37,984 nucleotides of DNA, from the NCBI GenBank assembly GCA_002437575.1, contig DJQK01000152.1, positions 1 through 37,984 of the forward strand, read 5' to 3'. This stretch comes from Clostridiales bacterium UBA6388 (GTDB lineage: Bacteria; Bacillota; Clostridia; Oscillospirales; Oscillospiraceae). The notes beneath the pieces are model-generated. The model saw only the letters and a list, made by a program, of their open reading frames with translations, did no database searches and was not told the origin of the DNA. The position numbers were made by a program, and so were the translations under genes. This document shows positions 1 through 7,470 of the stretch, piece after piece. Numbering within the stretch: the stretch's first letter is position 1; each line of letters opens with the position of its first letter.

Positions 1-273
1 GACAATCGGGCTTTTCAGGATAAAACATCCCTTGTCGCAACCGTGCAGGGTCAGTTGCAGGATGAGATGAACTTTGAGGGCAGATCCGAGGAAAAGCAAA
101 TCCGGTCGTTTCTTGCTACGTTTGGTATTGATTATGACAAGCTCACCAAAGAGCAGCTCGTCTCGCTGATTGAAGTACTCAAGCTGTCCAAATACTTGAA
201 AAGCCCCATCAGCCAGCGTGGGAAAGCAAGACCGCAGTTACCGCACGGAAAAGGAAAAAAGAAACGCAAATAA
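1..273 (+). CDS. 3' end of an unrecognised gene (partial at window edge)
   Basis: The frame is open from the first base and ends with TAA at 271-273, so about 90 C-terminal residues of a longer protein are visible. I do not recognise the family. The visible part is charged and helix-prone, with a leucine/lysine-rich stretch around LTKEQLVSLIEVLKLSKYLK and a strongly basic tail ending in GKGKKKRK. Base composition is clearly AT-richer than the roughly 60% GC groEL next to it, which hints at horizontally acquired DNA. A GTG at 43 could in principle start a 76-residue protein, but no ribosome binding site precedes it. The basic C-terminus would suit a nucleic-acid-binding or mobilisation protein; that is only a guess. 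Confidence 0.5.
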   Translation, partial: DNRAFQDKTSLVATVQGQLQDEMNFEGRSEEKQIRSFLATFGIDYDKLTKEQLVSLIEVLKLSKYLKSPISQRGKARPQLPHGKGKKKRK

Positions 274-274
274 G

Positions 275-313
275 AAAAAATCGGCACCTGCTTTTGAGGC
301 AGGTGCCGATTTT
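275..313. terminator. Bidirectional Rho-independent terminator
   Basis: Perfect 15-bp stem (277-291 with 299-313) and a 7-base loop. On the plus strand it ends in four T's just after the stop of the partial gene. On the minus strand it is followed by six T's, about 100 bases after the groEL stop. It therefore sits between converging genes and can serve both. Confidence 0.85.
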
Positions 314-411
314 GGTTACTATCATGTGCTTGCATTTTTTGCGTAAGTTTGGCGTAAATCCGCTTTTTCGCGCCCAAAAAATCAAGCAATTTCAAGGCTT
401 TGGGCAGTCTC

Positions 412-2052
412 TTAGTACATGCCGCCCATGCCGCCGCCCTGGGCTGCGGCTGCCATCGCGGCGTCAGCCTGAGGATCGGGCTTGTCGGCGACGAGGGATT
501 CGGTCGTCAGCACGCACGAGGCGATGGACGCGGCGTTTTCCAGAGCGGTTCTCGTGACCTTGGTCGGGTCGACGATGCCGGCCGGGATCATGTCGCAGTA
601 GGTCTCGTTGTAGGCGTTGTAGCCATAGCCAAGCTTGCGGCTCGAGCGGATCTTCTCGAAGACGATGGAGCCGTCGACGCCTGCGTTCTCCGCGATCTGG
701 CGGATCGGGGCCTGCAGGGCCTTGGCAATGATCTGTGCGCCGGTCTTCTCATCGCCGGAGAGCTTTGCGACCAGCTTTTCAACAGCCGGGATCGCGTTGA
801 CAAAGGCCGTGCCGCCGCCGGCGACGATGCCTTCTTCCACTGCTGCGCGCGTTGCGTTCAGAGCATCCTCGACGCGGAGCTTCTGCTCTTTCATCGCGAC
901 CTCGGTCTGCGCGCCGACCTTGATGACGGCCACGCCGCCGGACAGCTTCGCCAGACGCTCCTGCAGCTTTTCCTTGTCGTAATCGGACGTGGTGACGGCG
1001 ATCATGTTCTTGATCTCGGCAACACGGGCCTTGATCTCATTAGCGTCGCCAGCGCCGTCGACGATGACGGTGTTGTCCTTGGTGACCTTGATCTGACGGG
1101 CGCGGCCAAGGTCAGCCAACTGCACGTCGGGCAGGTTCATGTTCAGCTCGCTCGAGACATACGTGCCGCCGGTGAGAACGGCGATGTCCTTGAGCATTTC
1201 CTTGCGGCGGTCGCCGAAGCCCGGCGCCTTGACGCAGACGCAGTTGAAGCTGCCGCGCAGACGGTTGACGAGCAGCGTCGACAGTGCGTCGCCCTCGACG
1301 TCCTCAGCGATGATGAACAGCTTCTGGCCGCCCTTGACGATCTGCTCGAGCAGCGGCAGGATCTCCTGGATGGAGGAAATTTTCTTGTCGGTGATCAGGA
1401 TATACGGATCGTCGACGACAGCTTCCATCTTCTCGGTATCGGTGACCATGTAGGGGGAGATGTAGCCACGGTCAAACTGCATACCTTCGACGACCTCGAG
1501 GCCGGTCTCGGCGGTCTTGGACTCTTCGATGGTGATGACGCCGGAGGTGGAGACCTTCTCCATCGCCTCGGCGATCAGCTTGCCGATGGTCTCGTCGCCG
1601 GAAGACACCGCGCCGACACGTGCGATATCGTCGCTGCCCTTGACGGCCTCGGAGTTTGCCTTGATGGTCTCAACGGCAGTCTCGACAGCCTTTTCCATGC
1701 CCTTGCGCATGACCATGGGGTTCGCGCCGGCGGAAACGTTTTTAAGACCCTCGTGGACAATCGCCTGTGCAAGCAGCGTTGCGGTCGTGGTGCCGTCGCC
1801 GGCAACGTCATTGGTCTTCGTAGCGACCTCACGGACGAGCTGTGCGCCCATGTTTTCAAATGCGTCCTCGAGCTCGACGTCCTTTGCGATCGTGACGCCG
1901 TCGTTGGTGATCAGCGGAGCGCCGTACTTCTTGCCGAGCACGACATTGCGGCCCTTCGGGCCCAGAGTAACCTTGACAGTATTGGCAAGCTGGTCAATGC
2001 CGGACAGCAGCGCCTTGCGTGCGTCCTCGCCGTAAACGATCTGTTTTGCCAT
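412..2052 (-). CDS. groL: Chaperonin GroEL (Cpn60, Hsp60)
   Basis: ATP-dependent 60-kDa chaperonin subunit that forms the double-ring folding chamber in the cytoplasm with GroES as lid. At 546 residues it has the normal family length. Recognisable parts are the N-terminal KVTLGPKGRNVVL stretch, the nucleotide-binding VAGDGTTTATLLAQ motif, and the Gly/Met-rich C-terminal tail ending GGGMGGMY. The ATG at 2050-2052 follows an AAGGAAG ribosome binding site. It is the second gene of the groES-groEL operon, 35 bases after groES, and is presumably controlled by the CIRCE element ahead of groES. Nothing looks damaged. Confidence 0.98.
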   Translation of the reverse strand: MAKQIVYGEDARKALLSGIDQLANTVKVTLGPKGRNVVLGKKYGAPLITNDGVTIAKDVELEDAFENMGAQLVREVATKTNDVAGDGTTTATLLAQAIVHEGLKNVSAGANPMVMRKGMEKAVETAVETIKANSEAVKGSDDIARVGAVSSGDETIGKLIAEAMEKVSTSGVITIEESKTAETGLEVVEGMQFDRGYISPYMVTDTEKMEAVVDDPYILITDKKISSIQEILPLLEQIVKGGQKLFIIAEDVEGDALSTLLVNRLRGSFNCVCVKAPGFGDRRKEMLKDIAVLTGGTYVSSELNMNLPDVQLADLGRARQIKVTKDNTVIVDGAGDANEIKARVAEIKNMIAVTTSDYDKEKLQERLAKLSGGVAVIKVGAQTEVAMKEQKLRVEDALNATRAAVEEGIVAGGGTAFVNAIPAVEKLVAKLSGDEKTGAQIIAKALQAPIRQIAENAGVDGSIVFEKIRSSRKLGYGYNAYNETYCDMIPAGIVDPTKVTRTALENAASIASCVLTTESLVADKPDPQADAAMAAAAQGGGMGGMY

Positions 2053-2087
2053 AATAGATTCTTCCTTTCTTGTGAAGCGTTTCAGTA

Positions 2088-2360
2088 TTAGTCAACGATT
2101 GCCAGAATATCGGCAAGCTTGCAGATGACGTAGTCCTCGCCGTCGAGCTTGAGCTCCTGACCGGCGAACTTGCCGGTGATGACCTTGTCACCCTTCTTGA
2201 CGGTCATCTTGACGTCATCGGTGCCGGGACCGGCAGCGACGACCTCGGATACCACGGACTTTTCCTTCGTCGCGGTGGACAGGATGATGCCCGACGCGGT
2301 CTTTTCCTCAGCCTCAAAGCTCTTGAGCAGCACGTTATCTGCCAGCGGAGTCAGTTTCAT
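2088..2360 (-). CDS. groES: Co-chaperonin GroES (Cpn10, Hsp10)
   Basis: Ten-kDa co-chaperonin that caps the GroEL ring during the folding cycle. The 90-residue protein has the family start KLTPLADNVLLK, the mobile-loop region with SGIILS, the AAGPG motif and the GDKVITGKFAG stretch. An AGGAGG ribosome binding site lies 7 bases before the ATG. It heads the groESL operon, with a CIRCE operator and sigma-A-type promoter in the roughly 110 bases upstream. Confidence 0.98.
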   Translation of the reverse strand: MKLTPLADNVLLKSFEAEEKTASGIILSTATKEKSVVSEVVAAGPGTDDVKMTVKKGDKVITGKFAGQELKLDGEDYVICKLADILAIVD

Positions 2361-2411
2361 AAGATTACCTCCTGTTTATCTTGCGGCCATACGGCCTGAT
2401 TTACACTCTTC

Positions 2412-2438
2412 TTAGCACTCTTTGCATCTGAGTGCTAA
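2412..2438 (-). promoter_or_regulatory. CIRCE operator (HrcA binding site)
   Basis: Perfect match to the CIRCE consensus TTAGCACTC-N9-GAGTGCTAA, placed just downstream of the groES promoter. HrcA is the known heat-labile repressor that binds this repeat in Firmicutes; hrcA itself is not in this window. Confidence 0.97.
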
Positions 2439-2445
2439 CACCTAT

Positions 2446-2473
2446 ATAATATCCAGATTGCCGAAAATGTCAA
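2446..2473 (-). promoter_or_regulatory. groESL sigma-A-type promoter
   Basis: Reading the minus strand: -35 TTGACA (2468-2473), 16-base spacer, -10 TATTAT (2446-2451). The CIRCE repeat begins 8 bases further on, the usual arrangement for HrcA repression. Confidence 0.85.
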
Positions 2474-2525
2474 GGCTTTTTTTCGAGAATCCTGTGACGT
2501 TTTTGTGAACAATGAAAACGCCGCG

Positions 2526-2562
2526 AAAAAAACGCCCTCCGAAGCCTTCGAAAGACGTTTTT
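2526..2562 (-). terminator. Rho-independent terminator after the lipid kinase gene
   Basis: On the minus strand a 16-bp stem (with G-T pairs) and a 3-base loop ends in seven T's, 9 bases after the lipid-kinase stop codon. It separates that gene from the groESL promoter. Confidence 0.85.
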
Positions 2563-2570
2563 CTGCCAAA

Positions 2571-3500
2571 TTATTCGATGCCGCCCTGTTCGCCTCTTCG
2601 GTAGGTAAGTCCCTTCGGGTAGAAAAAGCGCAGGGCCTTGGGGACAAGGCGGATCGTCAGCGTGTCGGTATGGATCGCCTCGCCGTCGATGTTCACGACC
2701 TGCGGCGCGTCGCACCGGATGGTCAGCTCCGTGCACCGCTCATGCCGGATCAAAGCCGGATAGTCTGCGTATTTTCCCTTCTGGTACTTGCCGATGACCG
2801 CCGCGACCTGAAGTAAGCTCACCTTTTTGACCAGCAGCACGTCGAGCAGCCCATCGTCGGGCTCGGCCTCGGGAACGGGATTGAACCCGCCTCCATACCA
2901 CCGGCCGTTGCACACGCAAATGAGCGTCTGCTCGGCGTCGATCGTCTCGCCGTTTACGCAAACGACATAATGGGCGCTGCGGCCGGAAAGAATGTTCGCC
3001 AGAATGGACAATATGTACGCGCCCTTTCCGGAGACAAGCGGCAGACGCTTAAAGCGCGCGATATCCGTTCCGATCTTCGCGTCGAGACCGATGGACAGAA
3101 TGTTCGCGCAGTAGGTGTCGTTGCAGGAAATGAGGTCGAAGCGCGTCTCGTCCGCGTCCAAAAGCCGCTCCAGATCAAAAAACGGCGCCGTGTCGGAGAA
3201 AACCTTGATCGAGTCGTTTCCCGAGCCGCCGGGGTAATGCGTCACCGCCGCGTTGGGAAACCCTGCCATGCCGCAGACGACCTCATTGAGCGTTCCGTCT
3301 CCGCCGCAGGCATACAGCCGCACCTCCTGTCCGGTCTCGGCGAACCGCCTGGCAATGGCCTTGCAGTCGCCGGGGGCTTTGGAGACGCAAACTTCAAAAT
3401 CGAGCCCCTTCGCGCCGCAGATTTTTTCGATCTCCTTCGTAAAGCGCGGGGTCTGGTCCGACTTTCCGGCGGCGGGGTTGAGAATAAAAATATGCTTCAT
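2571..3500 (-). CDS. Diacylglycerol kinase catalytic-domain lipid kinase (YegS/DgkB-like)
   Basis: Predicted cytoplasmic ATP-dependent kinase of a membrane lipid such as diacylglycerol, a step that recycles lipid released during envelope polymer synthesis. Visible motifs are the N-terminal FILNPAAGK, the nucleotide-binding GGDGT loop at residues 66-70 followed by LNEVV, and PGGSGND. The C-terminal half carries the INIDGE-type beta sandwich motif as VVNIDGEAI. I take the ATG at 3500 (309 aa), which begins with the family-typical MKHIFILNP and has AAGGAG upstream. An ATG at 3521 adds seven unlikely residues and lacks a ribosome binding site. It lies 45 bases after the rRNA methyltransferase gene and is probably cotranscribed with it. 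Substrate cannot be told from sequence. Confidence 0.9.
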   Translation of the reverse strand: MKHIFILNPAAGKSDQTPRFTKEIEKICGAKGLDFEVCVSKAPGDCKAIARRFAETGQEVRLYACGGDGTLNEVVCGMAGFPNAAVTHYPGGSGNDSIKVFSDTAPFFDLERLLDADETRFDLISCNDTYCANILSIGLDAKIGTDIARFKRLPLVSGKGAYILSILANILSGRSAHYVVCVNGETIDAEQTLICVCNGRWYGGGFNPVPEAEPDDGLLDVLLVKKVSLLQVAAVIGKYQKGKYADYPALIRHERCTELTIRCDAPQVVNIDGEAIHTDTLTIRLVPKALRFFYPKGLTYRRGEQGGIE

Positions 3501-3545
3501 GCCAGGAACTTTCTCCTTCATTCTTCGTCTTAAAAGTACAGGCGC

Positions 3546-4658
3546 TCAGAAATACATATAGACGTTGCACTGTAAGCGTCCGTTATAGAGCTTGCGCTTC
3601 TTATTCGCCTGCTTGCCGAAATAGTGCTCGAATTCCGGCTCGGATGAAATGATATATTTCTTCCAGCCGTCGGCAAATTTCACGTGGCGGCCAAAGGCTC
3701 TGTAAAGCTGCTGGGCGCTTCTCTGCTCGAGCATCCGCTCACCGTATGGGGGATTGCAGACCATGAGGCCCTTATCTGTCGGAAGGCTCATTTTCGTGGC
3801 GTCGGCCTCGCGGAAGTCGATGAGCTTGCCCACACCCGCTTTTCTGGCGTTGTCTCGTGCAATGTTCAGTGCGGTGGGGTCAATGTCGGTGCCCAGAATG
3901 CGGTAGTCGCCGCGGAACTCCTTATCTAACGCTTCCGTTCTTGCCTCGCGCCAGACCTCCTGCGGCACGCACGCCCACTTCTGCGCCCCAAACGAGCGGT
4001 TCATGCCCGGGGCCCGGTTCAGCGCGATCAGCGCCGCTTCGATGCAGATCGTGCCAGAGCCGCAGAACGGATCCCAGAAAAAGTCCCGCCCGCGATACCG
4101 CGCCAGATTCACCATCGCCGCAGCCATCGTCTCGTGCAGCGGCGCAAGGTTCGCATTTTCGCGGTAGCCCCGCTTATGAAGGCTCACACCCGAGGTATCG
4201 AGAAAAATTTCGCAGCGGTCCTTCATGATCGAAAACCGGATCGGATACGTCGCGCCGGTCTCTGGAAGCCACGAAAGGCCATATTTCGCGCCCAGCCGGT
4301 CGACCGCCGCCTTTTTCACGATCGCCTGACAGTCCGGCACGGAGTGCAGCTGGCTGTCCAGGCTGTAGCCCTTGACCGGGAACGCGCCGTCCTTCGGCAC
4401 GAAGCTTTCCAGCGGAATTTTCTTCACGCCCTGATAGAGATCCTCAAAGCTCTTCGCTTCAAACTGCGAAAGCATGATCATCACCCGCTCGCCCATGCGG
4501 CAGCAGAGGTTCGCTTTCGCCATCGCGGCAAAATCGCCGTCAAAGAAAACGCGCCGGTCTTCGACACGGACATTGGCAAGACCGAGCCGCTTGAGCTCGT
4601 CTCCGACCAGTCCTTCGAGTCCAAAAAGACACGGTACGCAGAAGGTCATTGGCTGCAT
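3546..4658 (-). CDS. THUMP-domain class I SAM-dependent RNA methyltransferase (YpsC/RlmL-type)
   Basis: Predicted rRNA guanine-N2 methyltransferase of the YpsC/RlmL group, using S-adenosylmethionine in the cytoplasm. The N-terminal ferredoxin-like/THUMP region (about residues 1-160) binds RNA. The Rossmann catalytic domain follows, with SAM motif DPFCGSGT at 196-203, acidic GTDID near 256-260 and the catalytic NPPYGER at 302-308. The chosen ATG (370 aa, MQPMTF) has GGGAG 10 bases upstream; the ATG at 4682 has none. It has its own promoter and leads into the lipid kinase gene. The exact target base is inferred from family only. Confidence 0.93.
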   Translation of the reverse strand: MQPMTFCVPCLFGLEGLVGDELKRLGLANVRVEDRRVFFDGDFAAMAKANLCCRMGERVMIMLSQFEAKSFEDLYQGVKKIPLESFVPKDGAFPVKGYSLDSQLHSVPDCQAIVKKAAVDRLGAKYGLSWLPETGATYPIRFSIMKDRCEIFLDTSGVSLHKRGYRENANLAPLHETMAAAMVNLARYRGRDFFWDPFCGSGTICIEAALIALNRAPGMNRSFGAQKWACVPQEVWREARTEALDKEFRGDYRILGTDIDPTALNIARDNARKAGVGKLIDFREADATKMSLPTDKGLMVCNPPYGERMLEQRSAQQLYRAFGRHVKFADGWKKYIISSEPEFEHYFGKQANKKRKLYNGRLQCNVYMYF

Positions 4659-4694
4659 ATCGCAAATTCTCCCATTTTTCATCAGATACAGATT

Positions 4695-4723
4695 AGTATA
4701 GTAAAAATCAAGAAAAATAGCAA
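4695..4723 (-). promoter_or_regulatory. Promoter of the rRNA methyltransferase gene
   Basis: Minus strand: -35 TTGCTA (4718-4723), 17-base spacer, -10 TATACT (4695-4700), in AT-rich DNA about 37 bases before the chosen start. It diverges from the NfeD promoter. Confidence 0.65.
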
Positions 4724-4763
4724 TTGTTTCTTTGTAAATTCACGCACTTTTTACACGCGGCAC

Positions 4764-4792
4764 ATGACAACCGCAGAAAAATCCTGTATACT
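4764..4792 (+). promoter_or_regulatory. Promoter of the nfeD-stomatin operon
   Basis: Plus strand: -35 ATGACA (4764-4769), 17-base spacer, -10 TATACT (4787-4792), 26 bases before the NfeD start. Confidence 0.75.
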
Positions 4793-4818
4793 ATTAACAC
4801 AGAAAGGAGTTGATTTCG

Positions 4819-5259
4819 ATGGTCTATGTCTGGCTCGGCCTGATCGTGGCGTTCGTCGCCGTAGAGGCCGCGACGGTCAATCTCGTATCCATCTGGTTCG
4901 TCGGCGGCGCAGTCGCGGGTCTGGTGAGCGCGATCCTGGGCGCGGCGGTGCTGCTGCAGATTGCGGTGTTTCTGGCCGTGTCTGCGGTTTTGCTGGCACT
5001 TTTGCGGCCGGTGATCAAAAAGTATCTGCACGTCAAGCCGGCGAAGCTGAACGCCGACCGCCTCATCGGAAAGACCGCACTCGTCACGGAGCCCATCAAC
5101 AATCTGGAAGAAACCGGCGCCATCCGGATGAACGGCGTTCTCTGGACGGCCGAGAGCACCGACGGTGCGCCCATTCCCGCCGGTACGCGCGTGCGCATCG
5201 AACGCATCGAGGGCGCGAAGGTCTATGTAAAGCCCGCCGAAGTTCCGGCGGAAGTATAA
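4819..5259 (+). CDS. NfeD family membrane protein
   Basis: Short NfeD-type protein (146 aa). Hydrophobic helices fill about residues 1-75, and a C-terminal soluble domain of the NfeD OB-fold type covers roughly 80-142, including the LIGKTALVTEPI and GTRVRIERIEG stretches. The ATG at 4819 is 9 bases after AAAGGAG; a TTG at 4810 is less likely. NfeD proteins are known partners of SPFH/stomatin proteins, and the next gene, 37 bases on, is exactly that. Together they probably form a membrane scaffold resembling the YuaF-FloT pair, involved in membrane organisation or stress. Specific role unknown. Confidence 0.9.
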   Translation: MVYVWLGLIVAFVAVEAATVNLVSIWFVGGAVAGLVSAILGAAVLLQIAVFLAVSAVLLALLRPVIKKYLHVKPAKLNADRLIGKTALVTEPINNLEETGAIRMNGVLWTAESTDGAPIPAGTRVRIERIEGAKVYVKPAEVPAEV

Positions 5260-5296
5260 GAGAAATTGCAACACACAGAATAAGGAGGAAAATTTT

Positions 5297-6223
5297 ATGG
5301 AATGGCTTCCCGTACTCGTCATCGCAGCGTTGGCGCTCTTGATCATCGTGCGCAACATCTATGTCGTCCAGCAGTCCAGAGCCTACGTCGTTGAGCGGCT
5401 CGGCGCGTTCAGCAGCGTCTGGACCGTCGGCATCCACTTCAAGGTCCCGTTCGTCGAGCGCGTGGCCAAGAAGGTCAGCCTCAAAGAGCAGGTTCTGGAC
5501 TATCCCCCGCAGCCCGTCATTACGAAGGATAATGTCACCATGCAGATCGACACCGTCGTCTATTTCCAGATCACCGACCCCAAGCTGTACGCTTACGGCG
5601 TCGAGCATCCGATGATGGCGATGGAGACCCTGACGGCCACGACGCTCCGCAATATCATCGGCGATCTGGAGCTTGACCAGACGCTCACCTCCCGCGACGT
5701 CATCAACACGCGGATGCGCTCGATCCTCGACGAAGCGACCGACCCCTGGGGCATTAAGGTAAACCGCGTCGAGCTCAAGAACATCCTGCCCCCGCAGGAC
5801 ATCCAGAACTCGATGGAAAAGCAGATGAAGGCCGAACGCGACCGCCGGCAGGCCATCTTGCAGGCAGAAGGCGCGAAGCACAGCCAGATCCTCGTTGCCG
5901 AGGGCGAAAAGGAAGCCGCGATCTTGAAGGCAGACGCCGAAAAGCAGGCCGCCATTTTAAGAGCCGAGGCCGAGAAGGAATCCGCCATTCTGAGAGCCGA
6001 CGGCGAGGCGCAGGCCATCCGTGCGGTGCAGCAGGCGCTGGCCGATTCTCTGGCGATGCTGAACGAAAAGGCCCCGAATGATCAGGTCCTGAAGCTCAAG
6101 GCGCTCGAGGCCATGCAGAAGGTCGCCGACGGCAAGGCCACGAAGATCATCATTCCGTCCGAAATCCAGGGTCTTGCGGGCCTCGCGGCAGGTCTCACCG
6201 AAACCGTAAAGGAAGCAAAGTAA
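5297..6223 (+). CDS. SPFH/Band 7 stomatin-like membrane protein
   Basis: Single N-terminal membrane helix (about residues 4-22), then the SPFH/Band 7 domain (about 25-185, with the VERLGAFSSVWTVGIHFKVPF and DPKLYAYGVE regions), then a long coiled coil. Within the coiled coil an 11-residue unit repeats three times (EKEAAILKADA, EKQAAILRAEA, EKESAILRADG). Stomatin-type proteins oligomerise into membrane microdomain cages and often regulate proteases or envelope processes. AAGGAGG precedes the ATG. The gene lies between nfeD and a DUF6440 gene, with only one base before the latter. Length (308 aa) is normal for the QmcA/stomatin group. Confidence 0.93.
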   Translation: MEWLPVLVIAALALLIIVRNIYVVQQSRAYVVERLGAFSSVWTVGIHFKVPFVERVAKKVSLKEQVLDYPPQPVITKDNVTMQIDTVVYFQITDPKLYAYGVEHPMMAMETLTATTLRNIIGDLELDQTLTSRDVINTRMRSILDEATDPWGIKVNRVELKNILPPQDIQNSMEKQMKAERDRRQAILQAEGAKHSQILVAEGEKEAAILKADAEKQAAILRAEAEKESAILRADGEAQAIRAVQQALADSLAMLNEKAPNDQVLKLKALEAMQKVADGKATKIIIPSEIQGLAGLAAGLTETVKEAK

Positions 6224-6224
6224 G

Positions 6225-6428
6225 ATGGCGAAGAAAAACGACGAACGTTTTGTGAAGGTCTATGAAAACGGCGGTTTTCTCTGGTCGAAGGCCGTTTTTG
6301 TTGACCGGCAGACCGGCGTCAACTACCTCTACATCGGCGCCGGAAACGGCGGCGGCGTAACGCCACTGCTGGACGCCAACGGCAAGCCCGTCGTGACCCC
6401 GGTTCCCAACGACTATCCGGAAGACTAG
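6225..6428 (+). CDS. DUF6440 family small protein
   Basis: Small protein (67 aa) that I recognise as DUF6440: a predicted all-beta unit with VFVDRQTGVNYLYI, then a Gly-rich turn and TPLLDANGKPVV. Function is unknown for the family. It starts one base after the stomatin stop, so it is translationally coupled to the NfeD/stomatin pair, and a strong terminator follows. The position suggests a job linked to the membrane scaffold, but that is only inferred from neighbourhood. Confidence 0.8.
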   Translation: MAKKNDERFVKVYENGGFLWSKAVFVDRQTGVNYLYIGAGNGGGVTPLLDANGKPVVTPVPNDYPED

Positions 6429-6432
6429 AGAC

Positions 6433-6463
6433 GCGCCCCGGCCGCAGGCCGGGGCGCTTTTTT
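6433..6463 (+). terminator. Rho-independent terminator of the nfeD-stomatin operon
   Basis: Perfect 11-bp GC-rich stem (6433-6443 with 6447-6457), 3-base loop and six T's. The T-run overlaps the stop codon of the converging gene. Confidence 0.95.
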
Positions 6464-7325
6464 AACCGCTGAAGCTGACTGTGTTCTGGCAGACGTAGTA
6501 AATTCTGCGGCTTGCGTCGTTGGCAAGCACGAGAACGTCTCCGAGGCTTCCGAGCACCGCCGCGTTCGCCACCAGAAGCGGCCCCGCGGCAACAGAAGCG
6601 GTGCGTCTTCCTGCGAGCTTCGAGTCCGTGCAGTCGCAGGGCGTGGGCTTCATGACAGGCGTCGTGGTGCTGCCGAGCGGCGGCCTTCCGGGGTGCAGCG
6701 CCTGCCAGATAAGGCTCTTGAGTTGGGTGTATGTCTCATCCTGCGTCGTCGACTCCGGAACTGTGAACGCCACAGCGGTCAGCGAACACACCGACACCGC
6801 ACTTGCCGAAAACGCAGGACCGGAGGCGCAGCACGCGTCCGCCGCGCAGACCGGGATGGGGTAGTAGACCTGCCCGCTGACCTCCAGATCGTCGCACGTG
6901 CACGGCTTGATGCTCACAAACTCGCCGGCCAGCGGCCCGGTCAGATTGTCATACGCCGTCGTCACGCTGTCCGGGCAGGAAAGCGACGTGCCGAGAACGA
7001 AATTCGGCGTAAAGAACGCGAACTGGTTATAATCGACCAATGGGGCAAGCCGCGGGTCGCACAGAAGCTCCAGCGCCCCCAGCATCCCTGCCGCGCAGCC
7101 GCAGCCGCAGTCGACGTCGGCCTCCTCCGCTCTGGGCGGCATGGGACGCGGCGGCATCGGCGGCATGGGCGGATACGGCGGCACTGGCATACACCCCGGC
7201 GGGCACGGCGCGGCAGGCGGCGGGCAGGGATTCGGCGCAGGCGGCGGGCAGGCAGGCGGCTGATTGCACGACGGCTGATTGCACGAGCAGCCGCCGGTGG
7301 TTGTGTAGTTGCAGTTGGGATTCAT
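6462..7325 (-). CDS. Pro/Cys-rich protein, candidate spore-coat or exosporium component
   Basis: I do not recognise a named family. The 287-residue protein has no signal peptide. Its first 70 residues are a low-complexity Pro/Cys/Asn region (CNQP repeats, then PPYPPMPPMPPRPMPP). A CGCGC motif follows near residue 75, then a globular part from about 80 that contains further Cys-containing segments (CTCDDLEV, CAADACCASG, PCDCTDS). Cysteine-rich, proline-rich, non-secreted proteins are typical of crosslinked spore coats. An AAGGAG ribosome binding site sits 7 bases before the ATG, and a sigma-K-like promoter lies about 45 bases upstream. Function is inferred from composition and promoter, not from homology. 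Confidence 0.75.
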   Translation of the reverse strand: MNPNCNYTTTGGCSCNQPSCNQPPACPPPAPNPCPPPAAPCPPGCMPVPPYPPMPPMPPRPMPPRAEEADVDCGCGCAAGMLGALELLCDPRLAPLVDYNQFAFFTPNFVLGTSLSCPDSVTTAYDNLTGPLAGEFVSIKPCTCDDLEVSGQVYYPIPVCAADACCASGPAFSASAVSVCSLTAVAFTVPESTTQDETYTQLKSLIWQALHPGRPPLGSTTTPVMKPTPCDCTDSKLAGRRTASVAAGPLLVANAAVLGSLGDVLVLANDASRRIYYVCQNTVSFSG

Positions 7326-7368
7326 ACCATCACTCCTTAAAGTCTGACTTGTATTGCTCGGCTACAAC

Positions 7369-7397
7369 TACGATATGCTATGGAGCTTCAAATGGTT
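7369..7397 (-). promoter_or_regulatory. Sigma-K-like (late mother-cell sporulation) promoter
   Basis: Minus strand: AACC (7394-7397) as the -35 element, exactly 16 bases, then CATATCGTA (7369-7377). This fits the Bacillus sigma-K pattern mACm-N16-CATAnnnTA at every defined position. It lies about 45 bases before the Pro/Cys-rich gene. No good sigma-A promoter is seen for that gene. Confidence 0.55.
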
Positions 7398-7408
7398 CTT
7401 CGGGAAGC

Positions 7409-7437
7409 TTGCAATTTCCCATCCGGTACGGTATGAT
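7409..7437 (+). promoter_or_regulatory. Promoter of the serine hydrolase gene
   Basis: Plus strand: -35 TTGCAA (7409-7414), 17-base spacer, -10 TATGAT (7432-7437), 33 bases before the chosen start. Confidence 0.75.
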
Positions 7438-7470
7438 AAAGGGCGAAACTATGTACCGGAAGTGGTTTTG

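Noticed and set aside
400..2091. Plus-strand open frame of 563 codons across groEL
   Set aside because: Antisense shadow of a highly conserved GC-rich gene; no ribosome binding site and no family resemblance.
7354..7470. Upstream start for the serine hydrolase
   Set aside because: It would put 39 residues before the signal peptide and lies ahead of the identified promoter.
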